Positions 7,379 to 15,156 of a stretch of DNA of 18,699 bases are shown piece by piece; within the stretch, counting starts at the first letter, position 1, and every line of letters starts with the position of its first letter. The notes beneath the pieces are model-generated. The model made no database searches. It worked only from the letters and a program-made list of their open reading frames with translations, and had not been told where the DNA came from. A program made the position numbers and the translations under genes. The DNA is from an uncultured beta proteobacterium. GTDB taxonomy: Bacteria > Pseudomonadota > Gammaproteobacteria > Burkholderiales > Burkholderiaceae_C. The DNA lies in contig CAIXMC010000400.1 of assembly GCA_903920405.1 (NCBI GenBank), forward strand, positions 1-18,699. Reading direction: 5' to 3'.

Positions 7379-9565
7379 TCACACGCTGAGGCTAACGCTG
7401 GCAACTTCAGCAGTCACCAGTTCACCCAGAGACACCACATCCAGAATCAACGCCACTTCACCACTGCCCAAAATGCTGGAGCCTGAAATGCCACGCAAGG
7501 TTTTGAACAAGCGCCCCAAAGGTTTGATGACGGTTTGCTGCTGGCCGAGCAGAACTTCAACTTCAATACCGTATTTTCCACGTGGCGAACTTACCACCAC
7601 CACGCTGGTGCGATCCGGCAGGGTGGACTCCACACTGTAGAGGGTACGCAAGCGAACCACCGGCAACACAGCGCCACGCAACTCCACGCAATGGCGGCCT
7701 GCGGCATCCACACGCACATTCTGCCCCCCCGCTTCAATCACTTCCACCACCGAACCCAATGGCAACACAAACTTGGCCTTGCCCACACCCACCAAAAAGC
7801 CGTCAATGATGGCCAGGGTCAGTGGCAAGCGAATATCCACCTGTAACCCATGCCCTGGACTGCTACGGAGCTTGATGGAACCCCGCAGTGCTTCAATGTT
7901 GCGACGCACCACGTCCATGCCCACCCCACGACCTGACAGGTTGGTGACCTGATCTGCTGTTGAAAAACCGGCCTCAAAAATCAACATGTTGATGGCATCG
8001 TCACTAGGCACCATGCCGGGTTCAACCAAGCCACGATTCCAGGCACGTTGCAGCACACGTTCACGGTTAATGCCACGACCGTCGTCTTCAATGCGAATCA
8101 AAATGGCCCCGGTTTCATGACGTGCGCTCAACACCAGACGACCCATAGATGGTTTGCCCGCTGCCACACGCTCTTGCGGTGGCTCAAGCCCATGATCGAG
8201 CGAGTTGCGTACCAGGTGCATCAGGGGGTCGGCAATTTTTTCGACCATGGATTTGTCAAGCTCGGCCTCACCACCCACAATTTCAAAGTTCACTTCTTTG
8301 CCAAGGCTCGATGCGGTGTCTCGAACCACGCGCCTGAATCGGCTAAAGGTTTCACCCACAGGCACCATGCGCAAACCCAGAGTACCGTTGCGAATTTCCT
8401 CAATCAAACTGTTCATGTGCAAATTGGCTTCAATCAGGGCCATGTTGCGAGTTTCACGTGCCAGCAAATTGGCACCTGCTCCTGCAATAACCAACTCGCC
8501 CAGCAAGTTGATGACGGCATCAAGACGATCGGCCTGAACACGGATATAACGGTTTTCTTCGCCAACAGTGGTTTCGCGCGCTTTTTGCTGCTTGTTGAGA
8601 GCTGCCTCAACCACTTCGGGGGCGACACCGGCGGAGGCCTCTAAAAGATTGCCAATTTTGGGCTTTTCACCCGACGCAGCGGGCATTGTCAGCTCTTGAT
8701 GTGAGAGCGCTTCGGTCAGTTTGTTTTGACTGACAGCGCCGACCGACACCAACATATCGCCTAAACGAGGGGTGTCTGGCATATTTTCAATGGCACGAAC
8801 AAGCTTTTGCTCGACACTCTCTGGCGCTTTGATGTCAAGCTCACAGTCATCGGCCACAAAGCTGAAAGCACCTTCAATCTCTTCACGCGAGGCCTTGGAT
8901 TCAAGCGCCATCACAAAGCTCAAGTAACAGGTTTCGGGGTTAAGGTTTACCAGTGCAGGCACAGCATCCATGCCACACACCATGGACTTGACCCTGCCCA
9001 AAACTTTCAAGTATTTGGCAATGGACAAAGGGTCCATGCCATTGCGAAAAGTATCTGCACCAAAACGGGCAGAAATGTTCCATACCGTCATGATCGGCGT
9101 ATGGCTCGATGCCAAGGCATCAGCGGTGACAGCGTCGGCAGCAGCAGAGGCCACGCTTTCGATGTAAGCGCACAACTGAATAACCAAATCTGCCCGCAGG
9201 TCTTTTTGGTCTGCGGTGTCCGCAGCCTCATCTGATGCCGTTTCGACCAAAAATTTAATTTGATCATTGCATTGCAGCAGCAAGGTGCTTAACTCAGGCG
9301 AAAGATGAATGTCACCTTCTCGCAATTTATCAAGCAGGGTTTCAACATGGTGTGCAAAGTCCACCACTTTGTTCAAACCAAAAATACCCGCCGAGCCTTT
9401 GACCGTATGGGCGCAGCGAAACAAATTGTCAAGTAACTCACGGTTGTCAGGCTGTTCTTCCAGTTCAAGCAACAAAGATTCAATGGCCTGGGTTTGCTCG
9501 CTGGCCTCGCTGATGAACGCGGGCATGGCCGCAGCAATAAAGTCCTGGTCTGCATCATGACTCAT
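7379..9565 (-). CDS. cheA: Chemotaxis histidine kinase CheA with MshEN-like insert
   Basis: CheA autophosphorylates in response to receptors and passes phosphate to CheY. It has 728 residues. The P1 HPt domain (about 8-115) carries phospho-acceptor His53 in AHTVKGSAG. Residues about 157-246 form a globular domain containing FGADTFRNGMDPLS and CYLSF; it stands where P2 normally lies but does not look like the classical CheY-binding P2. Residues 267-290 match the MshEN c-di-GMP consensus, with a weaker second copy at 303-326. P3 dimerisation is about 337-400. The P4 ATPase has the N box (HLVRNSLDHG, 450-459), G1 (DDGRGI, 494-499) and G2 (GRGVGMD, 545-551). The CheW-like P5 is 590-728. The kinase residues look intact. 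It follows the STAS gene by 21 bases. Confidence 0.97.
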   Translation of the reverse strand: MSHDADQDFIAAAMPAFISEASEQTQAIESLLLELEEQPDNRELLDNLFRCAHTVKGSAGIFGLNKVVDFAHHVETLLDKLREGDIHLSPELSTLLLQCNDQIKFLVETASDEAADTADQKDLRADLVIQLCAYIESVASAAADAVTADALASSHTPIMTVWNISARFGADTFRNGMDPLSIAKYLKVLGRVKSMVCGMDAVPALVNLNPETCYLSFVMALESKASREEIEGAFSFVADDCELDIKAPESVEQKLVRAIENMPDTPRLGDMLVSVGAVSQNKLTEALSHQELTMPAASGEKPKIGNLLEASAGVAPEVVEAALNKQQKARETTVGEENRYIRVQADRLDAVINLLGELVIAGAGANLLARETRNMALIEANLHMNSLIEEIRNGTLGLRMVPVGETFSRFRRVVRDTASSLGKEVNFEIVGGEAELDKSMVEKIADPLMHLVRNSLDHGLEPPQERVAAGKPSMGRLVLSARHETGAILIRIEDDGRGINRERVLQRAWNRGLVEPGMVPSDDAINMLIFEAGFSTADQVTNLSGRGVGMDVVRRNIEALRGSIKLRSSPGHGLQVDIRLPLTLAIIDGFLVGVGKAKFVLPLGSVVEVIEAGGQNVRVDAAGRHCVELRGAVLPVVRLRTLYSVESTLPDRTSVVVVSSPRGKYGIEVEVLLGQQQTVIKPLGRLFKTLRGISGSSILGSGEVALILDVVSLGELVTAEVASVSLSV

Positions 9566-9586
9566 GGTATTTACCTTTTCAATGGT

Positions 9587-9883
9587 TCAAGATGAGTGTG
9601 AGGAGTGTGACGAGGGCATGAGCCACTGCGTCAAGCCCATGGCATCACAGGCGTATGAAAAAACAGCGCTGGGTTGAAGAATTTTCCAGGGATGATCCAT
9701 ATTGACCAGGGCAGCCAACAGTTGCAATCCAGCGCCATCAATTTCAGCGACATTTGCCGCAGACACCACAAGCACGTCTGCATTTTTGACGCTTTGCTCG
9801 CTCACCCAGGCCAGCAGTTTGTCACGCGTTTCAACGGCGCTGTAAATGGTCATCTCTTCGGGAAGCTCGAAGGGTTTGCTCAT
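9587..9883 (-). CDS. STAS-domain protein of the chemotaxis operon
   Basis: This single STAS domain has 98 residues and a typical strand-helix layout; the signature loop reads AEIDGAGLQLLAAL. In SpoIIAA-type anti-sigma antagonists this loop is DSSGL and a serine is phosphorylated. Here Asp49 is followed by Gly50 and Ala51, so the usual phosphorylatable serine is absent. Such STAS proteins are common beside cheA in proteobacterial chemosensory operons and their role is poorly defined; a scaffold or interaction role fits better than a phospho-switch. AGGA lies upstream of the ATG at 9883. It is 21 bases before cheA and 76 bases after cheY. The C-terminus is a serine/histidine repeat (SSHSSHSS) of no known significance. 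Confidence 0.9.
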   Translation of the reverse strand: MSKPFELPEEMTIYSAVETRDKLLAWVSEQSVKNADVLVVSAANVAEIDGAGLQLLAALVNMDHPWKILQPSAVFSYACDAMGLTQWLMPSSHSSHSS

Positions 9884-9959
9884 GGCATATTCCTGTTACC
9901 TGTTAAAACATCACTGATACATAAAACCGTGACTGACCCTATCATTACGGGTTAGCAGT

Positions 9960-10328
9960 TCAGGGTAGGCACAGTTTGGAAACCGCATTCAACAACGATG
10001 CCGGTGAAAACGGCTTGACCATCCAGGCCTTGGCACCGGCAGCCTTGCCTTCTGCTTTCTTGGATTCCTGAGTTTCAGTGGTGAGCATTAACACGGGCAA
10101 AAATTTATAGTTGGGCAACGCTCTGGCTGCTCTCACAAATTCAATACCATTCATGCGAGGCATGTTGACATCGCAAACTGCCATGTGGATTTTGCGGCCA
10201 TCAAGGAAAGCCAGGGCAGCTTGACCGTCACCTGCTTGCAACACCTCATAACCCGCCCCCTTCAGGGCCATGGAGACCACCTGGCGCAAGCTGGCTGAGT
10301 CGTCAATCACCATAATTGTTTGTGCCAT
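9960..10328 (-). CDS. cheY: CheY-like single-domain response regulator
   Basis: This is a 122-residue stand-alone receiver domain. The acidic pocket is Asp9/Asp10 (VIDDSAS), the phospho-acceptor is Asp53 (VCDVNMP), the switch Thr is Thr83 (LTTE) and the conserved Lys is Lys105 (MVKPFSP). All catalytic residues are present and no output domain follows, so it should act through protein binding as CheY does. It is encoded 14 bases after the CheZ-like gene and directly before STAS and cheA, which makes it the obvious phosphorylation target of this CheA. Whether its output is the flagellar motor, pili or another process cannot be read from the sequence. Confidence 0.95.
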   Translation of the reverse strand: MAQTIMVIDDSASLRQVVSMALKGAGYEVLQAGDGQAALAFLDGRKIHMAVCDVNMPRMNGIEFVRAARALPNYKFLPVLMLTTETQESKKAEGKAAGAKAWMVKPFSPASLLNAVSKLCLP

Positions 10329-10342
10329 ATCTTCTTGTTACC

Positions 10343-10981
10343 TCAAAAAAAAGTAGTTCCATCATCCACCACAGCACCTTCTGTGTCGTCATGCTGTTGA
10401 TGTTGCTCCGACATCACATAGGTGGCCGCCAGGCGTTCAAGCCATTTTGCAGCGTTCACCGAAGTATCAGACTGATGAATGGCCTGCTGCAAACGATTCA
10501 TGTCCTGATGCAACAAAGTGAGCATCTGACTGATGCGATCCTGGTACTGAAAACCTTCGTACATGCGATCCACTTGCAAACTGACAATCTGGGTTTCGCG
10601 AGCAAAAGGTTTGGCGATATTCTCCAGCGCCTCTACACAGGAGGTGATCATGGCGATCACCCGATGGATCGCTTCAACAGCCTCTGGTGTACAACCGCTT
10701 AACACAGGTAGCAAAACATCACCACACGCTTGAGCGAGTTGGGTCATGCCACCCTCACTTTGCGCCAAGGCCGCCGTAATTTCCTTGGACTGACGAACAG
10801 CCAAATCAAGATGTGGACCCAGCTCATCAAAAGCATCCAGCATTTGTTGAACGGCTTCCTCGGAATGTTGGCATGAAGAAACCAGTTGACGCGCCCACAC
10901 AGGCAATATTTGCTCACTCAAATCAACCAAAGCCAGCGCATTTTGCAAATCTGGCTGCGCTTGGGTAACCGACCTTGTCAT
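10343..10981 (-). CDS. CheZ-like putative CheY phosphatase (DxxxQ motif)
   Basis: This predicted all-helical protein has 212 residues. The ATG at 10981 overlaps the stop of the upstream receptor gene (ATGA), which fixes the start; a longer in-frame extension would lie inside that gene. Overall sequence does not strongly resemble enterobacterial CheZ, but a long helix carries [11 protein letters not shown], with Asp148 and Gln152 in the DxxxQ arrangement of the CheZ active site (D143/Q147 in E. coli, from memory). Length and position also match CheZ (214 residues). The C-terminus is acidic and ends aromatic ([15 protein letters not shown]), in the place where CheZ has its CheY-binding tail. 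The next gene is cheY. A phosphatase for that CheY is the best inference, but catalysis is unproven. Confidence 0.75.
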   Translation of the reverse strand: MTRSVTQAQPDLQNALALVDLSEQILPVWARQLVSSCQHSEEAVQQMLDAFDELGPHLDLAVRQSKEITAALAQSEGGMTQLAQACGDVLLPVLSGCTPEAVEAIHRVIAMITSCVEALENIAKPFARETQIVSLQVDRMYEGFQYQDRISQMLTLLHQDMNRLQQAIHQSDTSVNAAKWLERLAATYVMSEQHQQHDDTEGAVVDDGTTFF

Positions 10982-12504
10982 GCGTCCAGCCATTGAGAAT
11001 TGAAGTAGCAGCCGCATCCCAACAAATGATTCTCGTCCAGTGGTACAACATACGATGTCTTGGACTGCACCATAAGGGAGACTGGATTGAGAATGCTGTA
11101 GGTCACCCAGCCACCTTGTTCTGTATCGCACAAGCCCCAGGCATCAGCAATCAATTTTTCAGCATCTACGCCCGGCATGTCACGCAAGTCAGAGCCATCT
11201 TTTTCGGGCATGGCACCGTGAACTGAATAAAAACCGTCTCGGTCAAAAATAAAGATGTACATATCACGGTCAATGAACGCCTTGCGGGGATCATGAAAAT
11301 CGCGCAGAGCTTGCTCATCATCGGTAGTGCGAATATGCACCAAGGCATCAAACACCAGTTGACGGGCTTGATCGGCAGTACCTTGGCGAAGTTGAATGTC
11401 TCCTACCGAGATTTCCAAAACAGAGGCTTGGTCGATCAGGCGGTCAGAGTTGGTGCTTGCCCGATGGACCAAGGCAGCATTTTCCTGTGTCAAAACATCT
11501 AGGTCGCCCACAGCGTGAACCACTTCTTCAAGGGCTGCGCTTTGAGTGGCACTGCCTTCGGCCATGACGTTCACATTCATGGCAATTTCCGCAATGCCAG
11601 AAATAAGACTGACCATGTTGTCGTTGATGTGCTTGATGCTTTGGACAGTTTCACCCACTCTTGCGGAAGACTCTGCAATCAGCCCGCGAATTTCAGCAGC
11701 AGCCGTCTGGCTGCGTTTGGCCAGGTTTCGCACTTCAGAGGCCACTACCGCAAAACCCCTGCCTTGTTCACCGGCACGAGCAGCTTCAACAGCAGCATTG
11801 AGAGCGAGCAGATTCGTCTGAAAAGCAATGCCGTCAATCACGCCAATGATTTCAGACATGCGTTTCGATGTCACCTCCAAAGGTCCCATGCTCCGCACAG
11901 CATCGTTCATCATGGTACCGGCCGAGTCGGCCTCATGGTGCAAGCTCGATGTCATCATGCTGACCTCGTGCGCCGCAGCCGCATTGCGTGCCACGGTTTC
12001 ACTGACGCGCTTGACATGAAGGGAAGTTTGTTGCAGATGCTGGCCTTGTGCCTCTGCCCGCTCGGCAAGTGAACGGGTGTCATCGACCAGCTTTTTGCCG
12101 GTGTCGCCCAGCAAGACAGCAGCCGTGCGAATGTTGGCCACCATGCTGGACATGTTGGCAATCATGATTTCAAGGTGTCGCCCAAAATTGCCCAAGGTGC
12201 TCACACCCCCATCGGATGTATTGGTGAGGTTGCCTTGCGATACTAAACGCATCGCGTTTTCGGTTCGATCACGTTCTGTCTGGGTAATCTGAAAAAACGC
12301 CGCCTGAAAATAGACCCAAAGTGCTACACCCAACACGGCCACCATCGTGACCCGCCAGCCGCTGCTTGAATCTGGACTGCATTCAACGAAGTGCATCAAG
12401 ACAATGATGCCCAATGCGATCAGCAATGGAGAAGGAAGCGTCCAAAAACGTGTACGCCCTGACAAGGGACGCAAAATTGCGGTTGCAGGCGTAAACATGG
12501 TCAT
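10978..12504 (-). CDS. Chemoreceptor with C-terminal cytosolic Cache domain (MCP3)
   Basis: This 508-residue receptor has unusual architecture. TM1 (about 23-40) and TM2 (about 52-70) are separated by only about 11 residues, so there is no periplasmic sensor. A short HAMP-like linker (about 72-125) leads to a signalling hairpin with the tip [20 protein letters not shown] (about 235-254). C-terminal to it, residues about 375-500 form a Cache-type sensor, seen from [33 protein letters not shown] and LLGCGCY. By topology this Cache domain is in the cytoplasm, whereas Cache sensors are usually periplasmic. The hairpin arms are seven residues longer than in MCP1/MCP2. No tether pentapeptide is present (ends QWLDA). 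ATG at 12504 is preferred over 12498 because AAGG is better spaced. Confidence 0.94.
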   Translation of the reverse strand: MTMFTPATAILRPLSGRTRFWTLPSPLLIALGIIVLMHFVECSPDSSSGWRVTMVAVLGVALWVYFQAAFFQITQTERDRTENAMRLVSQGNLTNTSDGGVSTLGNFGRHLEIMIANMSSMVANIRTAAVLLGDTGKKLVDDTRSLAERAEAQGQHLQQTSLHVKRVSETVARNAAAAHEVSMMTSSLHHEADSAGTMMNDAVRSMGPLEVTSKRMSEIIGVIDGIAFQTNLLALNAAVEAARAGEQGRGFAVVASEVRNLAKRSQTAAAEIRGLIAESSARVGETVQSIKHINDNMVSLISGIAEIAMNVNVMAEGSATQSAALEEVVHAVGDLDVLTQENAALVHRASTNSDRLIDQASVLEISVGDIQLRQGTADQARQLVFDALVHIRTTDDEQALRDFHDPRKAFIDRDMYIFIFDRDGFYSVHGAMPEKDGSDLRDMPGVDAEKLIADAWGLCDTEQGGWVTYSILNPVSLMVQSKTSYVVPLDENHLLGCGCYFNSQWLDA

Positions 12505-12530
12505 TATGGCCTTAAAAATGGGCTAATGTG

Positions 12531-12914
12531 TCAACGCAAGGCCAGCTCAATTTTGGCTTGTAAGGTTTCAAGACGAGGAGGCTTGACGATGTACCCGAAA
12601 GTGCCCAGCGGCATGGTCGTCTCCAGCGTGGCGGTGCTGGCATCTGCACTCATGAAAATCACGCGCATATTTTTCACCATGGGGCTGCTGTGTGTTCGCA
12701 ATTGCTGAACAAATTCAATGCCATCCATGGGTTTCATGTGAACATCTGTCAAAACCAGATCGGGCTTGAAGACAATCATGGCACGCAAAGCGCTCACACC
12801 ATCTGATGCGGTCTCAATAGACTGAATGCCAAGACGACGCAAGCTGTTGACCACAAAACTGCGCATCACTTCATCGTCTTCAACGACCAGAATCCGGGCA
12901 AGTGAGATTCTCAT
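12531..12914 (-). CDS. CheY-like response regulator (second receiver)
   Basis: This is a 127-residue single receiver domain. Acidic pocket Asp13/Asp14 (VVEDDEV), phospho-acceptor Asp57 (LTDVHMKPMDG), switch residue Ser89 (FMSADAS) and Lys111 (IVKPPRL) are all present, so it should be phosphorylatable. No DNA-binding or enzymatic output domain follows. It lies 26 bases before the Cache receptor and downstream of a stand-alone HPt gene, so it may be a sink or intermediate in a relay from CheA rather than a motor regulator. It differs considerably from the other CheY in the window, so this is not a recent duplication. The ribosome binding site (AGG) is weak. Confidence 0.93.
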   Translation of the reverse strand: MRISLARILVVEDDEVMRSFVVNSLRRLGIQSIETASDGVSALRAMIVFKPDLVLTDVHMKPMDGIEFVQQLRTHSSPMVKNMRVIFMSADASTATLETTMPLGTFGYIVKPPRLETLQAKIELALR

Positions 12915-12971
12915 TTTGAACCTATCTTATAAAACACAGACGAAATTGACTGTTGTAAATTTATGAAAACA

Positions 12972-12997
12972 AAGCATTCTTTGAATGGTAAATGCTT
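12972..12997 (-). terminator. Possible weak terminator or hairpin after the HPt gene
   Basis: On the minus strand, AAGCATT and AATGCTT pair across a 12-base loop and are followed by TGTTTTC. The stem is AT-rich and the T-tract interrupted, so termination would be inefficient. It lies in the 124-base gap between the HPt gene and the receiver gene. Confidence 0.35.
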
Positions 12998-13038
12998 CAC
13001 TGCAATACAAGAAACTTCCCAGGTTGACACCAGGGGTT

Positions 13039-13401
13039 TCAATTTTTCGCCAGAAAAGCGCGAATTTCAACGATGAGTGCCTGCAGTTCGGGAGCAAGTT
13101 CCCTGTAAAGAGGCAGCACAACAGCAGCAGGCTCAGTCTTGCTGATTTTTTCTAGGGTAGTGACTTGTGCGACCAAGGCATCGCAAGCAAAGATGGGCAT
13201 ATAACCCTTGATGGCGTGCAGTATGCGATTGGCTGCGGGGACATCTTCTGACAGCAGTGCAGCGTCAATTTTGGGCAAATCGGCCACCATGCTATCGACC
13301 ACAGTTTTCAAAATTTTGCACAGGCTAAGCTGAGATCCCATCATTCCTATACCACGCGCTGCATTAAGGCGCTGATATGAATTGGAGTTCGTTGTTTCCA
13401 T
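13039..13401 (-). CDS. Stand-alone HPt (histidine phosphotransfer) domain protein
   Basis: The protein has 120 residues. The segment RILHAIKGYMPIFACDAL is an HPt signature with His62 as the likely phospho-acceptor and Lys65-Gly66 following as in the family. The rest is predicted helical. The ATG at 13401 was chosen because AAAGAG lies upstream and the residues before it are unconserved; a TTG 18 bases further up is the only in-frame alternative. It is the first gene of the chemosensory string, 124 bases before a receiver gene, so phosphate exchange between the two is plausible. No kinase domain is attached. HPt domains are often degenerate, so function rests on the single motif. Confidence 0.82.
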   Translation of the reverse strand: METTNSNSYQRLNAARGIGMMGSQLSLCKILKTVVDSMVADLPKIDAALLSEDVPAANRILHAIKGYMPIFACDALVAQVTTLEKISKTEPAAVVLPLYRELAPELQALIVEIRAFLAKN

Positions 13402-13441
13402 GAATTGACACTCTTTCAAAATGGCAAAGGCTTGAAATATC

Positions 13442-13483
13442 TGTCAGTCTGGTCTGTCTGAATCAGCACCAGTGAAACTGACA
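13442..13483. promoter_or_regulatory. Interrupted palindrome upstream of the chemosensory string
   Basis: TGTCAGT-CTGGT (13442-13453) pairs with ACCAG (13468-13472) and ACTGACA (13477-13483), leaving a four-base bulge and a 14-base loop. On either strand no T-run follows, so it is not a terminator. It abuts the -10-like box at 13483-13488, 41 bases upstream of the HPt start codon. It could be an operator or a structured leader. Confidence 0.5.
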
Positions 13484-13511
13484 CTATATGCCGTGAATAC
13501 GTAGAGGAAAA
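13483..13511 (-). promoter_or_regulatory. Candidate sigma-70 promoter for the HPt-led string
   Basis: On the minus strand TATAGT (13483-13488, five of six consensus bases) is preceded after 17 bases by TTTTCC (three of six). The position is right for a transcript starting about 75 bases before the HPt gene. The -35 box is poor. No sigma-28 type chemotaxis promoter was recognised in this gap. Confidence 0.3.
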
Positions 13512-13613
13512 ACAAATTATGTCCATAGACCGTTTGATAAAAATTAGTGAACGTATTCTAGCTAGACTCAGAAAAACCATTTGGTATCCCATGCCGTTCA
13601 CAATGGGTGCGAT

Positions 13614-14585
13614 TCAACGTGATGTGGAAGGTGTACCAAAAACCTGCCCTGGCTGCAGATGAGTGCCGTGCAAAAAATCTGCCAAGGCCAAACGCTTACC
13701 GCCAGAGCGCTGCACCTGTGTCAATAACACTATTGAATCAATAGCTGCCACCGCAATACCAGCAAGGGTTACAGCCATAATTTGTCCATAACTTGCAGAC
13801 TTGGGCGCTTTTGTATCAGCCACTTGTGCCGACCAGATTTTGAGTAGGTCACCTTCCCATAAAGTGAATGCACCGGGGGATGGATTGAAAGCACGCACCC
13901 TGCGACATAGGGTTTGCGCTGGCACAGACCAATCGACTTGAGCCTCGCGCTTGTCAATTTTGGCAGCGTAACTGATGCCTGTCAGTGGCTGGGGTTGAAG
14001 TGCCATGTGTTCCAAAGACTTCAAGACTTGTACCATCAGGCAGGCCCCCATTTGTGCCAGTTTGTCATGCAGCGTGCCGGTGGTGTCGGTGTCCAAAATG
14101 GGCAGTGACTCCATCGCAGCAATAGCACCCGTATCCAGCCCTGCGTCCATCTGCATGATGGTCACCCCACTGTGGGCATCACCGGCTTCAATGGCACGGT
14201 GGATGGGCGCAGCACCTCGCCAGCGCGGTAGCAATGAGGCATGAATATTAAAGCAGCCCAAGCGAAAAGCATCCAGCACCCACTGCGGCAGTAGCAGCCC
14301 GTAGGCGGCCACAACCATGGCATCGGCATGTGTGGCTTGCAGGGCGGCTTGCGCTGTCCGGGCATCGCTTTGATAGGTGCCGTCAAGACGCAAACTGCGC
14401 GGCTGAACCACGGCAATGTTGTGGTGCTGGGCGAGTTGCTTGACCTTGGATGCCTGCATTTTCATTTTGCGCCCAGCCGGTCTGTCAGGCTGGGTCAAAA
14501 CCAACACCACCTCATGCCCGTCTGCCAACAAATGAGACAGCGCAACGGCTGCAAATTCGGGTGTACCCGCAAAAACAAGTCTCAT
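13614..14585 (-). CDS. fmt: Methionyl-tRNA formyltransferase
   Basis: Fmt transfers a formyl group from 10-formyl-tetrahydrofolate to initiator Met-tRNA in the cytoplasm. It has 323 residues, close to the usual length. The N-terminal Rossmann-type domain begins [16 protein letters not shown] and includes [12 protein letters not shown]. The formyl-folate and catalytic region has [17 protein letters not shown] followed by [10 protein letters not shown]. The C-terminal domain includes [13 protein letters not shown] and [13 protein letters not shown] at 14585 overlaps the stop of def by four bases (ATGA), so the pair is translationally coupled. In the C-terminal domain the segment [17 protein letters not shown] is encoded by DNA aligned in frame with an interspersed repeat found in dprA, with no net length change. 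Confidence 0.98.
   Translation of the reverse strand: MRLVFAGTPEFAAVALSHLLADGHEVVLVLTQPDRPAGRKMKMQASKVKQLAQHHNIAVVQPRSLRLDGTYQSDARTAQAALQATHADAMVVAAYGLLLPQWVLDAFRLGCFNIHASLLPRWRGAAPIHRAIEAGDAHSGVTIMQMDAGLDTGAIAAMESLPILDTDTTGTLHDKLAQMGACLMVQVLKSLEHMALQPQPLTGISYAAKIDKREAQVDWSVPAQTLCRRVRAFNPSPGAFTLWEGDLLKIWSAQVADTKAPKSASYGQIMAVTLAGIAVAAIDSIVLLTQVQRSGGKRLALADFLHGTHLQPGQVFGTPSTSR
13725..13775 (-). repeat. Repeat-like segment inside fmt
   Basis: This 51-base segment of fmt aligns without gaps to 17164-17214 in dprA at 35 of 51 positions, including AGCTATTGATTCA, and in the same reading frame. The core ATAGC-N7-GCTAT spacing is kept with one half-site mismatch. Because Fmt is not lengthened here, chance or codon convergence remains possible. 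Confidence 0.5.
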
Positions 14586-15091
14586 TCGTGGTTCTCTCGC
14601 TGGGCTTTGAGCATTTTGGTCTTGATGCGTTTGCGCTTGAGCAGGGAAAGGTACTCTACAAACACCTTGCCCAACAGATGATCCATTTCATGCTGAATGC
14701 AAACGGCCAACAGACCCTCTGCCTCCATCAACCGCGGCCGTTCTTGGGTGTCTTGCACTTCGACTTTGACGCAGGTATGACGCTGCACCTGATCGTAAAT
14801 ACCAGGAACAGACAGACAACCTTCTTCGCTGAATTGTGTGTCATCACTGATCCAGACTTGCCTGGGGTTGATCAGCACCAAAGGGTTGTTACGACGCTCA
14901 GAGACATCGATCACAATCAACTGCTCATGCACATTCACTTGGGTGGCTGCCAAACCAATGCCTTTGGCGCTGTACATGGTCACTAGCATGTCATCAATCA
15001 ATGTCCGCAAACGAGCACCAAAGTCTTCCACAGGTTTGGCTTTGGTGTGCAATTTGGGGTCAGGGTAGCAAAGAATGGGGAGTAGAGCCAT
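14582..15091 (-). CDS. def: Peptide deformylase
   Basis: Def removes the N-formyl group from nascent proteins using a bound Fe/Zn ion. It has 169 residues, the standard length. All three motifs are intact: KGIGLAATQ (43-51), EEGCLSVP with metal ligand Cys92, and QHEMDHLLG with ligands His134/His138 and catalytic Glu135. The ATG at 15091 gives the conserved start [15 protein letters not shown]; the frame stays open upstream only because it reads into the mobile element at 15157-15294. No strong Shine-Dalgarno is visible. It overlaps fmt by four bases, the usual def-fmt arrangement. Any promoter must lie between the start and the MITE end or be supplied by the MITE. Confidence 0.98.
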   Translation of the reverse strand: MALLPILCYPDPKLHTKAKPVEDFGARLRTLIDDMLVTMYSAKGIGLAATQVNVHEQLIVIDVSERRNNPLVLINPRQVWISDDTQFSEEGCLSVPGIYDQVQRHTCVKVEVQDTQERPRLMEAEGLLAVCIQHEMDHLLGKVFVEYLSLLKRKRIKTKMLKAQRENHE

Positions 15092-15156
15092 GATGTCGGT
15101 TGAAATATATGTTGCTATTTTCGCTATTTTCTCAAGAACTGGGGTGCGATTCAAAG

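Noticed and set aside
10982..11131. 50-residue N-terminal extension of the CheZ-like protein
   Set aside because: It lies wholly inside the receptor coding region in another frame; the ATGA overlap gives a better start.
13420..13613. Sigma-28 flagellar-type promoter for the chemosensory genes
   Set aside because: No TAAA-N15-GCCGATAA-like arrangement could be found on the minus strand in this gap.
13519..13662. 47-codon plus-strand frame starting MSIDRLIKISERILARL with GAGG upstream
   Set aside because: It overlaps the 3' end of fmt in antisense, the Shine-Dalgarno spacing is long, and no family resemblance is seen.
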